A stretch of 13,195 nucleotides of DNA. It comes from SG8-41 sp035574195 (GTDB lineage: Bacteria > Pseudomonadota > Gammaproteobacteria > Burkholderiales > SG8-41). Of the stretch, positions 1-5,742 are shown piece after piece (the first letter of the stretch is position 1; each line of letters starts with the position of its first letter). Under the pieces are notes generated by a model. That model had not been told where the DNA came from, did no database searches, and worked only from the letters and a program-made list of their open reading frames with translations. Both the position numbers and the translations under genes were made by a program. The DNA is taken from assembly GCA_035574195.1 (NCBI GenBank), contig DATLZE010000184.1:1-13195 (forward strand), written 5' to 3'.

Positions 1-339
1 CTCGCCCGGCCGGGCGAGCGGCTCGCTCACGAGCAGGCGCCCCTGCCGGTCCATGCCGATCACCCGCGGGCCGTCCAGCCCGGCGGGCCATGCCTCGCGC
101 TCGGCGCGCAGCCGCGCGAGCTGCCGGCATTGCGCGAGATCCTGTTCGAGCGCGGCGGCCGCGGTCCCGGGCCTCTCCCAGCGCAGCTCGGCGCAGCCGG
201 CCGCGAGCAGCGCGACGGCGAGGCCGAGCGCCCCGCGCCAGGTTACGCGAGGGCGCGGGGGCCGGGGGGCGGGAGAAGGGGTGGCTGCGCCCGCCGCTCC
301 TCTGCTCCGGCTGTCGCCGCTGCGCTCGACCGCTCTCAC
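1..339 (-). CDS. Putative lipoprotein, partial (runs off left edge)
   Basis: An open minus-strand frame enters from the left edge with strongly coding-like, GC-rich third positions. It shows a hydrophobic stretch ending in LAVALLAAGC, a signal peptide with a lipobox-like AAGC. The mature start is CAELRWERPGTAAALEQDL, and a charged, Arg/Glu-rich segment follows. I see about 80 credible residues and no stop inside the window. The start is uncertain: the only GTG upstream is at 337-339, which leaves a long, basic, Pro-rich N-region before the hydrophobic core. An ATG at 409-411 is also in frame but overlaps the start of the divergent gene. I do not recognise the family. If lipidated, it would sit at the inner or outer membrane. 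A non-ATG start closer to the signal core is possible. Confidence 0.5.
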   Translation of the reverse strand, partial: MRAVERSGDSRSRGAAGAATPSPAPRPPRPRVTWRGALGLAVALLAAGCAELRWERPGTAAAALEQDLAQCRQLARLRAEREAWPAGLDGPRVIGMDRQGRLLVSEPLARPGE

Positions 340-352
340 GATCCGCCGTGCT

Positions 353-384
353 TCTACCCGTTGCTGTTCGGGTAGACTATAAAT
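353..384. promoter_or_regulatory. Inverted repeat and -10-like box in divergent promoter region
   Basis: A perfect inverted repeat TCTACCCG / CGGGTAGA (353-360 and 369-376, 8-bp arms, 8-bp spacer) lies between the leftward lipoprotein gene and the rightward selenoprotein cassette. It abuts TATAAA (378-383), a good -10 candidate for the rightward cassette, about 26 bp before its ATG. No convincing -35 box sits 16-18 bp upstream. On the other strand TATAGT (376-381) could serve the leftward gene. The placement suits a repressor or activator operator. No T-run follows, so a terminator is unlikely. Confidence 0.4.
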
Positions 385-409
385 CGCCCGACAAATTCCG
401 CCCTTCCCC

Positions 410-745
410 ATGTTGATTTCCGACGGTCTGGTCGCCTTCGTGAAACGTGCGTGCCCGACCTGCACTCTGATCGAGCCGGTGATGCAGCGGCTCGCGCGCA
501 CCGACCCCCGTTTTCAAGTGGTCTCGCAAGACGATCCCCGCTTCCCGGCAGGGGTGTCGAACGTGGTGGACGACCGCGAGCTCGACCTGTCGTGGCTGAA
601 CCGCATCGAGTCCACGCCGACTCTGATCCGCTTCGAGGGCGGCCGCGAAACCGAGCGCATCGCCGGCTGGGACCGCGAGGGCTGGCGCAGGCTGACGGGG
701 GTGGCCGACCTCGGCGACGGATTGCCGGCTTTTCGTCCCGGATGA
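410..745 (+). CDS. Thioredoxin-like CPTC protein (separate-gene model, or N-terminal domain of the Sec-joined protein)
   Basis: The 111 residues preceding the TGA look like a compact thioredoxin-type domain. A first beta strand (LVAFVKRA) leads into the redox motif C15-P-T-C18. It is followed by a helix, a segment rich in D/P, and the STPTLIRFEGG stretch that matches the cis-Pro loop and beta strand facing the active site in thioredoxins. There is no signal peptide, so it should act in the cytoplasm. The ATG at 410 has no clear Shine-Dalgarno sequence, and the transcript leader may be only about 20 nt. The domain ends neatly (GWRRLTGVADLGDGLP), with RPG just before the TGA. It could work alone as a reductant of the UGSC selenoprotein, but I think the TGA is more likely recoded. 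Confidence 0.45.
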   Translation: MLISDGLVAFVKRACPTCTLIEPVMQRLARTDPRFQVVSQDDPRFPAGVSNVVDDRELDLSWLNRIESTPTLIRFEGGRETERIAGWDREGWRRLTGVADLGDGLPAFRPG

Positions 746-1852
746 GGCTCGCTCACACTCGAGCCCGGGGTGGCCGAGCGGCTGGAGGCGAAACACAGCG
801 GCAAGACCCTGCTCGCGGCGCGCAGAATCGAGTATCCGGAGGGCGCCGATCCGGTCGAGGTCTGCTATGAGCGCGGCTGGACCGACGGGCTGCCGGTCAC
901 CCCGCCCACCGACGAGCGGGTGATCGCGATGCTGCGCGGCACGCGCCGCCGGCCCGACGAGGTGGTCGGCCGCATCCCGCCGCTGCTCGCCGAATGCACG
1001 GTGGAGAAGGTCGCGATCAACGCGGTGATGGCGGGCTGCCGGCCGCAGTACATGCCGGTCGTGCTCGCGGCGCTGGAGGCCGCGCTCGAGCCCGTGTTCA
1101 CGCTGCACGGCGTGCTCGCGACCACCTATTTTTCGAGCCCGGTCATCATCGTCAACGGGCCCATCGCGCGCCGAATCGGCATGAACTGCGGGATCAACGC
1201 CCTGGGGCCGGGCAACCGCGCGAACGCGACCATCGGCCGGGCGTTGAATCTCATCTTGCAGAACGTGGGTGGGGCGCGCCCGGTCGAGACCGACCGCGCG
1301 ACGCTCGGGGCCCCCAGCAAGTACACGCTGTGCTTCGCCGAGGACGAGTCCGATCCCGAGTGGGAGCCGCTTTCGGTCGCGCGCGGCTTTGCGCGCGGGG
1401 TATCCACCGTGACGCTGTTCCAGGGCCACGGAGTGGAGGCGTTCGTGGACCAGAAGTCGCGCACGCCCGAGGCGCTCACGCGCTCGCTCGCGATGTCGCT
1501 GGTGAAAATCGGCCACCCCAAGCTGGTGCAGAACGCGCGCGCGGTGCTCGTGCTCTCGCCCGAGCACTATGCGATCTACCGCGAGGCGGGCTGGGACCGC
1601 AAACGCATCGAGCGCGCGCTGCACGAGGCGACCATCCGCCCGGGAGCCGAGCTCGTCGCGGGTGCCGGCGGCGTGGGCGAGGGCATTCCCGCGAGCCGCG
1701 CGGGCGAGAGGGTGCCGAAGTTCTTCGAGGACGGGCTCATGATCGTGCGCGCGGGCGGGCCGGCCGGGCTGTTCTCGGCGATCCTGCCCGGCTGGCTCGC
1801 CGGCCGCAAGCGCGAGGAGCTGCAGCCGGTGACGAGGCCCGTAACGGACTGA
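410..1852 (+). CDS. Candidate selenoprotein: thioredoxin-like domain joined to a conserved UGSC-associated domain through TGA(Sec)
   Basis: This is my preferred reading of 410-1852 as one 480-residue protein with selenocysteine at residue 112 (TGA 743-745). The N-terminal 111 residues are a thioredoxin-like fold with a CPTC site (C15, C18) and a probable cis-Pro (P70). The rest is a conserved domain of unknown function. Seen directly: the two ORFs are in the same frame; the only interruption is one TGA; translation after it (GSLTLEPGVAERLEAKHSG) continues smoothly; and no ribosome-binding site precedes the GTG at 770. The TGA is followed by GGCTC, exactly as at the UGSC Sec codon 1.4 kb downstream, and a SECIS-like hairpin lies at the right distance. 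From memory, homologues may carry Cys-Gly-Ser at this point; I could not check this. The product is probably a cytoplasmic thiol/selenol oxidoreductase of unknown substrate. The alternative is two separate genes, described in their own entries. Confidence 0.6.
743..745 (+). other. Candidate selenocysteine codon (TGA) in the thioredoxin-like/conserved-domain fusion
   Basis: This in-frame TGA separates two co-directional ORFs in the same reading frame. The codons after it (GGC TCG) give U-G-S, echoing U-G-S-C in the neighbouring selenoprotein. The bases TGAGGCTC are identical at both sites. Recoding is inferred, not shown. Confidence 0.6.
758..778 (+). promoter_or_regulatory. Candidate bacterial SECIS hairpin 1
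   Basis: CTCG (758-761) pairs with CGAG (775-778). After a bulged A at 762, GCC (763-765) pairs with GGC (772-774), leaving a six-base loop CGGGGT that contains GGT. The first loop G lies 22 nt after the TGA. Bacterial SECIS elements are short stem-loops just downstream of the UGA with a bulge below a G-containing loop; this one fits in outline. In GC-rich DNA such hairpins also occur by chance, and a competing CGCTC/GAGCG pairing (750-754 with 776-780) exists. Confidence 0.4.
770..1852 (+). CDS. Conserved protein of unknown function next to the UGSC selenoprotein (separate-gene model, or C-terminal domain of the Sec-joined protein)
   Basis: If translated alone, this gene would start at GTG 770 (360 residues), with no ribosome-binding site and with the frame open back to the TGA at 743. 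The conserved-looking core begins near residue 28 (DPVEVCYERGWTDGLPV). It contains several cysteines (C32, C76 in LLAECTVEK, C90 in VMAGCRP, C140 in GMNCGIN) and Gly/Asn-rich runs (NALGPGNRANATIGRAL, GHPKLVQNARAVLVLSPEH). The C-terminal part includes GGPAGLFSAILPGW. There is no signal peptide or clear transmembrane segment. I recognise it as the type of protein that accompanies UGSC selenoproteins, but know no assigned reaction. The stop is 30 bp before the selenoprotein start, consistent with one operon. The cysteine content and the neighbours suggest a redox role. Confidence 0.5.
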   Translation: MAERLEAKHSGKTLLAARRIEYPEGADPVEVCYERGWTDGLPVTPPTDERVIAMLRGTRRRPDEVVGRIPPLLAECTVEKVAINAVMAGCRPQYMPVVLAALEAALEPVFTLHGVLATTYFSSPVIIVNGPIARRIGMNCGINALGPGNRANATIGRALNLILQNVGGARPVETDRATLGAPSKYTLCFAEDESDPEWEPLSVARGFARGVSTVTLFQGHGVEAFVDQKSRTPEALTRSLAMSLVKIGHPKLVQNARAVLVLSPEHYAIYREAGWDRKRIERALHEATIRPGAELVAGAGGVGEGIPASRAGERVPKFFEDGLMIVRAGGPAGLFSAILPGWLAGRKREELQPVTRPVTD

Positions 1853-1870
1853 AGCCATTTGGTTTTTTGA

Positions 1871-1876
1871 AAGGAG
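1871..1876 (+). promoter_or_regulatory. Ribosome-binding site of the UGSC selenoprotein
   Basis: AAGGAG lies 6 nt before the ATG at 1883. It is the only strong Shine-Dalgarno sequence in the cassette and fixes the start of the selenoprotein gene. Confidence 0.75.
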
Positions 1877-1882
1877 ACGAGC

Positions 1883-2401
1883 ATGAACTGGCTGCGTGAT
1901 CCCACCGCGGAAACCTCGCCCGTGAAGCGCGCGCGGCGCTCGCCGCCGCCCTCGCTCGAGGGCAAGATCATCGCGCTCTTCGACATCGGCAAGACGCGCA
2001 GCGACGAGTTCCTGGACTGTGTCGAGCGGCGCCTGAAGGAGCGGGGGCTCGCGACCAAGCGCTTCGGCAAGCCCACCAACGCCAAGGTCGCCACGCCGGA
2101 GACCGTGCAGCGGGTGGCGCAGGAAGCCGACGTGGTGCTGATCGCGCTCTCGGACTGAGGCTCCTGCACGTCGTGCAGTCTGCACGACCTCATCGCCTTC
2201 GACGCTGCGGGGCTGCCCGGTGTCTCGATCGTCACGCGCGCCTTTAGCGACGCGGTCGAGGCGCAGTCGCGCGCGCTCGGCTTCGAGCCGGCGATCGTCT
2301 ACGTGCCCCACCCCATCCAGAATCGCACGCCCGAGGAGCTCGCGAGCATCGCCGACGAGGCGATCGAGCCGGCGCTGAGGATGCTGACGGCGTCCAAGTG
2401 A
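1883..2401 (+). CDS. UGSC family selenoprotein (TGA 2156-2158 read as selenocysteine)
   Basis: The gene encodes 172 residues with Sec at position 92. Conventional translation stops at TGA 2156, but the same frame continues for 80 more residues to a second TGA at 2399-2401. It reads U-G-S-C-T-S-C-S-L-H-D-L and then a regular alpha/beta sequence ending EPALRMLTASK. The N-terminal half (KIIALFDIGKTRSDEFLD, then VVLIALSD before Sec) and the PHPIQNRTPEEL stretch fit the UGSC family as I remember it from marine metagenome selenoproteomes. That family has a Sec or Cys in the UGSC motif. The U-x-x-C-x-x-C spacing resembles the site of selenoprotein B of glycine reductase. The protein is cytoplasmic with no signal peptide and is presumably a redox enzyme of unknown substrate. 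It shares an operon with the thioredoxin-like/conserved-domain gene ending 30 bp upstream. Confidence 0.9.
2156..2158 (+). other. Selenocysteine codon (TGA) of the UGSC motif
   Basis: The TGA falls exactly at the U of a UGSCTSC motif, with an open frame on both sides and a SECIS-like hairpin just downstream. Confidence 0.88.
2170..2188 (+). promoter_or_regulatory. Candidate bacterial SECIS hairpin 2
   Basis: GTCGTGCA (2170-2177) pairs perfectly with TGCACGAC (2181-2188) around GTC. If the apical A-U opens, the loop is AGUCU. The top GCAGUCUGC differs by one G from the GCAGGUCUGC tip of the E. coli fdhF SECIS (from memory). The loop G is nucleotide 20 after the UGA, also close to fdhF. CTGCACG occurs twice (2164-2170 and 2180-2186), so a second hairpin CTGCA/TGCAG (2164-2178) could compete. 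The element lies within coding sequence, as usual in bacteria, and would bind SelB. Confidence 0.65.
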
Positions 2402-2426
2402 CGCGGTGGAGGGCCGCTCGCGAACG

Positions 2427-2440
2427 GGCGAACCGTCGCC
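2427..2440 (+). terminator. Weak hairpin in the convergent gap
   Basis: GGCGA / TCGCC with an ACCG loop is followed by TCGTCGTTCT. It lies in the 50-bp gap between the convergent selenoprotein and transporter genes. The stem is short and the T-run poor, so this is only a possible terminator. Confidence 0.25.
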
Positions 2441-2451
2441 TCGTCGTTCTG

Positions 2452-3714
2452 TCACTTCATCGCTTGCCGGGCGAGCGCCTCCTGCTGCCGGCCGAGCGCC
2501 CAGGACAGCGCGCCCCACGCGGCCGCCACCGGCACCGCGGCCGCGGCGAGCGCCGCGGCGGAGAGCCCGAGCTTGGCGAGCCCGGCGAGCAGCCAGCCGC
2601 TCGCCATGTCGGCGCCGCGGAAGACCACCGTGTCAATGAAGTTCTTGGCCTTGTACTTGCGCTCGCGGTCGAGCACCACGAACAGCAGCTCGCGCGCGGG
2701 CTTGGCGATAGCGTACTCGCCGGCGCGCCGCAGCACCTGGAACAAGGCGATCGCCGCGAGCGTCGGCGCCGCGCCCACCGCGAGGAAGCCCAGCACCGAG
2801 AAGGCGGGCAGCACCAGCAGCGTGCCCGCGACGCCGAGCCGGGCGAGCAGGCGCGCGGTGAGCGTCGCCTGGAGCAGCAGCGCGAGCGCGTTGACGGCGA
2901 GATCCATCAGGGCGAAGAGCCTGGTGCGCGCGGCGGAATCGGCGATCGTCGCGGCGACGATCCGCGCCTGCTCGAAGTAGAGGAAGGTGAAGAGAGCCGA
3001 AAAGAGCACGAGGTAGCCGCACAGACCCAGCAGATAGCCCGAGGTCGCCACGGTGCGCACACCGGCCCACACGCTGCCCCCGATCGGCTCATCGCGCGGC
3101 GCCCCGCCGGGCCGCTCCCCGGAGCGCGCGCTCCACGCGAGCAGCCGGTGGATGCAGGCGATGGCTACACTCAGGAACAGCGCCGAGACGAGCAGCAGGT
3201 TGGCGACGCCGAGCGGCACCGCGAGCGTGGCGGTCACGGCGGGGCCCGCGAGCGCCCCGGCGCTGCCGCCCGCGGCGATCATGCCGAACAGGCGTTTGCC
3301 CTGCTCGTCGCTGAAGAGGTCCACCATGAAGCTCCAGAACACGGAGACCACGAACAGGTTGAACACGCTCACCCAGATGAAAAACGCCGCCGCGACGGCT
3401 CCGGGCGCCGCAGCGTTTTTCATCAAGGTGAAAAACAGAAACAGGTTGGCGATGAAGAACCAGTAGACGGCGGGCAGCATCACGCGCCGGGGGAAGCGTG
3501 CCGTCACCCAGCCGAACAACGGCACTGCGGCGAGCATCGCGAAGAAGGTGCCGGTGAACAGCCAGGGCAAGCTCGCCACGCCGCCCGCGACTCCCATCTC
3601 GTCGCGCACCGGCCGCAGCACGTAGTAGCCGCAGAGCAAGCAGAAGAAATAGAGGAAAGCCCAGGCGAGCGCGGGGCGCTCGTGGGGGCGGACGTGGGCG
3701 AGCCGGCGCAGCAT
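2452..3714 (-). CDS. Npt/ADP-ATP translocase-like or MFS-type integral membrane transporter
   Basis: This gene encodes a 420-residue, highly hydrophobic protein with about 12 predicted membrane segments. It opens MLRRLAHVRPHERPALAWAF and then GYYVLRPVRDEMG, a pattern typical of the Npt/ATP:ADP-translocase-like family in free-living bacteria. A central SVFWSFMVDLFSDEQGKRLFG stretch follows, with KAKNFIDTVVFRGAD near residues 350-365, also typical of that group. It should sit in the inner membrane. The family contains nucleotide exchangers in intracellular bacteria, but the substrate of free-living homologues is mostly unknown, so nucleotide transport is not implied. The ATG at 3714 is the first sensible start, because the frame upstream loses membrane character. 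A TACACT -10-like sequence (3722-3727, minus strand) would give a nearly leaderless transcript. It converges on the selenoprotein gene and diverges from the receptor gene. Confidence 0.68.
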   Translation of the reverse strand: MLRRLAHVRPHERPALAWAFLYFFCLLCGYYVLRPVRDEMGVAGGVASLPWLFTGTFFAMLAAVPLFGWVTARFPRRVMLPAVYWFFIANLFLFFTLMKNAAAPGAVAAAFFIWVSVFNLFVVSVFWSFMVDLFSDEQGKRLFGMIAAGGSAGALAGPAVTATLAVPLGVANLLLVSALFLSVAIACIHRLLAWSARSGERPGGAPRDEPIGGSVWAGVRTVATSGYLLGLCGYLVLFSALFTFLYFEQARIVAATIADSAARTRLFALMDLAVNALALLLQATLTARLLARLGVAGTLLVLPAFSVLGFLAVGAAPTLAAIALFQVLRRAGEYAIAKPARELLFVVLDRERKYKAKNFIDTVVFRGADMASGWLLAGLAKLGLSAAALAAAAVPVAAAWGALSWALGRQQEALARQAMK

Positions 3715-3773
3715 CGCGCTCAGTGTAGCGGGAGGCGCCGGTCGGCGCAGCCGCGCGGGCGCACGCCCCGCGG

Positions 3774-3802
3774 TTGACGCGACGGCGCCTGCGGACGATA
3801 CT
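3774..3802 (+). promoter_or_regulatory. Sigma70-type promoter for the first receptor-hydrolase unit
   Basis: TTGACG (3774-3779), a 17-bp spacer and GATACT (3797-3802) match the sigma70 consensus at 5/6 and 4/6 positions. Transcription would begin near 3809, giving a leader of about 60 nt before the receptor ATG at 3871. Confidence 0.55.
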
Positions 3803-3870
3803 GCTGCCCTGCGCTTCCGCACAATTCCGAAAATACGGGTGCGCGCTCCCGCACATCCAGGAGGAATGCC

Positions 3871-4845
3871 ATGAACGCCTCGTGTATCGCAGCCTGCCTG
3901 CTCGCCTCGGCCGCCGTGCTGGGCGGCGGGACCGCCGCGGCGCAGGCCTATCCCGCGAAGCCCGTGCGCATGATCGTGCCGTACTCGGCAGGCGGTCCGG
4001 CCGATATCTATGCCCGCTACCTCGCGCCGCGGCTGCAGGAGGCGCTCGGCCAGTCCTTCGTCGTGGAGAACCGCCCTGGCGCTGGCTCGATCATCGGCAC
4101 CGACGCCGTGGCGAAGTCGGCTCCCGACGGCTACACGCTGCTCGTGATGTCGAATACCCACACGGTCAACGAGTCGCTGATCCCGAAGAAGCCGTTCGTG
4201 CTGATGAAGGACTTCGCGCCGGTCGCCCCGATCAACTACTCGGATCTCCTGCTGGTGGTGCACCCCTCGCTTCCGGTCAGGAGCGTGAAGGAGCTCGTCG
4301 CGCTCGCCAAGGCGAACCCGCGCGGGCTCAACTATGCCTCCTCGGGCAACGGCACGCCCTACCACATGGCCGGCGAACTCTTCAAGGCGCTCGCGGGCGT
4401 GGACATCGTGCACGTGCCGCACAAGGGCAGCGCGGAGGCGCGCACCAGCGTGATGAGCGGCCAGGTCGAGATGATGATCGACGCGATCACCACCATGGCG
4501 CCGATCGCCAAAGCGGGCAGAGTGCGGGCGCTCGCGACGAGCGGGCGCACCCGCTCCGCGGTCACGCCCGAGCTGCCGACGATCGCGGAGGCGGGCGTGA
4601 AGGGATACGAGACCACCATCTGGATCGGGATCATGGCTCCCGCCGCCACACCGCGCGCCGTGCTCGAGCGGCTGAACGCCGAGATCACCAGGATCACCTC
4701 GCGCGCGGACGTGCGCAAGGCGTGGGGCGAGCAGGGTGCGGTGGCGATGACGATGACACTCGCCGAGTTCGAGAAATTCTTGCACCAGGACATCGCCAAG
4801 TGGGCGAAGGTGGTCAAGATCTCGGGCGCCCGCGTTGACCTCTAG
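3871..4845 (+). CDS. Bug/TctC-family periplasmic solute-binding receptor 1
   Basis: The 324-residue precursor has a signal peptide (cleavage probably after AAAQA, about residue 26). The family pattern then follows in order: YPAKPVRMIVPYSAGGPADI, the ENRPGAGSIIGTD loop, SAPDGYTLL, and the VHVPHKGSAEA region. These surround the ligand in Bug proteins, where backbone groups and two waters bind a carboxylate. Length is normal for the family. AGGAGG at 3859-3864, 6 nt before the ATG, fixes the start. The protein would capture an organic acid, often a di- or tricarboxylate or an aromatic acid, and hand it to a TctAB permease. No tctAB lies beside it, so it may use the permease at 8976-11206 or one elsewhere. 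A hydrolase gene follows 12 bp later, so the two are probably cotranscribed. Confidence 0.92.
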   Translation: MNASCIAACLLASAAVLGGGTAAAQAYPAKPVRMIVPYSAGGPADIYARYLAPRLQEALGQSFVVENRPGAGSIIGTDAVAKSAPDGYTLLVMSNTHTVNESLIPKKPFVLMKDFAPVAPINYSDLLLVVHPSLPVRSVKELVALAKANPRGLNYASSGNGTPYHMAGELFKALAGVDIVHVPHKGSAEARTSVMSGQVEMMIDAITTMAPIAKAGRVRALATSGRTRSAVTPELPTIAEAGVKGYETTIWIGIMAPAATPRAVLERLNAEITRITSRADVRKAWGEQGAVAMTMTLAEFEKFLHQDIAKWAKVVKISGARVDL

Positions 4846-4857
4846 CGGGCGGGGCGG

Positions 4858-5742
4858 ATGAGGCTGGTGACTTTCTCCGACGGGAAAGGCGCGCGCATCG
4901 GCGTGCACGATCCCGCCTCCGGCACCGTGGTGGACCTCGCGGCGGCGACGCGCCTGCCGCGCGACATGGCCTCCTTCATCGCGCTCGGCGCAAACGGGCT
5001 CGCGCGCGCGCGGCGCGCGGCGAGAAGCGGCGAGGCGCGCATCCCGCTCTCCTCGATCAAGCTGCTCGCGCCGATCCCGCGCCCGGCGAGGAACATCCTG
5101 TGCGTGGGCAAGAACTACTACGAGCACGCGCAGGAATTCCACTCGAGCGGGTTCGACGCGAGCGCGAAGGAGGCGGTGCCCGAGGTGCCGATCCTGTTCA
5201 CCAAGTGGCCGAACACGGTCATCGGGCCGGGCGATCCGATCCCGAGCGCCAACGACTACACGAATTCCGTGGACTACGAAGGAGAGCTCGCGGTGGTGAT
5301 CGGCGAGGGAGGGCGCAACATCGCGCGGCGCGACGCCTACGGCCACGTCTACGGCTACACCATCGTGAACGACGTCACCGCGCGCACGCTCCAGAACCGC
5401 CACCGCCAGTGGTTCCTCGGCAAGAGCCCGGACGGCTTCTGCCCGATGGGCCCGTGCATCGTGACCGCCGACGAGGTGAAGGACGTCGGCGAGCTGCGGC
5501 TGCTCACGCGCGTGAACGGGGAGGTGCGGCAGGACGCGCGCGTGAGCCAACTGATCTTCGACATCCCGACGCTGATCGAGACCATCTCGCGCGTGATGAC
5601 GCTCGAGCCGGGTGACTTGATCGCCACCGGCACCTGCGCCGGCGTGGGCATCGGCTTCGATCCGCCGAGGTTCCTGAAGCCGGGCGACGTGGTGGCGGTT
5701 ACCATCGAACCGATCGGCACGCTCGAAAACCCGGTTGCCTGA
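4858..5742 (+). CDS. FAH-family (fumarylacetoacetate hydrolase domain) hydrolase 1
   Basis: The product has 294 residues: a short N-terminal domain and then the FAH catalytic fold. Visible are ILCVGKNYYEHAQE, the metal-binding E141-x-E143 in DYEGELAVVIG, D172 in IVNDVTAR, K189 in LGKSPDGFCPMGP, and LKPGDVVAVTIEPIGTL at the end. Such Mg/Mn-dependent enzymes cleave C-C bonds in acylpyruvates, decarboxylate oxaloacetate, or act on catechol meta-cleavage products; the exact reaction cannot be assigned. The family motif GTPxGVG reads GTCAGVG here, with Cys260 replacing Pro. The ATG is 12 bp after the receptor stop, with only a weak GGGGCGG Shine-Dalgarno. A cytoplasmic role in degrading the acid taken up by the upstream receptor is a fair inference. 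Confidence 0.88.
   Translation: MRLVTFSDGKGARIGVHDPASGTVVDLAAATRLPRDMASFIALGANGLARARRAARSGEARIPLSSIKLLAPIPRPARNILCVGKNYYEHAQEFHSSGFDASAKEAVPEVPILFTKWPNTVIGPGDPIPSANDYTNSVDYEGELAVVIGEGGRNIARRDAYGHVYGYTIVNDVTARTLQNRHRQWFLGKSPDGFCPMGPCIVTADEVKDVGELRLLTRVNGEVRQDARVSQLIFDIPTLIETISRVMTLEPGDLIATGTCAGVGIGFDPPRFLKPGDVVAVTIEPIGTLENPVA

Noticed and set aside
766..790. Stretch resembling the 5' part and D-arm of a tRNA-Ser/Tyr (GGTGGCCGAGCGGCTGGAGG)
   Set aside because: No anticodon stem, T-arm or acceptor complement follows, and no TCA anticodon for a tRNA-Sec; the bases are in good coding frame. Probably coincidence.
1850..1852. Possibility of a third Sec codon at the end of the conserved-domain ORF
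   Set aside because: The frame after this TGA closes within a few codons and has no protein character; a normal stop.
1863..1868. T-run (TTTTTT) as an intrinsic terminator before the UGSC gene
   Set aside because: No stable G/C hairpin precedes it, and a strong ribosome-binding site follows immediately, so it looks like an intra-operon leader.
377..2518. Long minus-strand ORF opposite the selenoprotein cassette
   Set aside because: Arg/His/Ala-rich shadow frame with no domain pattern; the plus strand carries the recognisable proteins.
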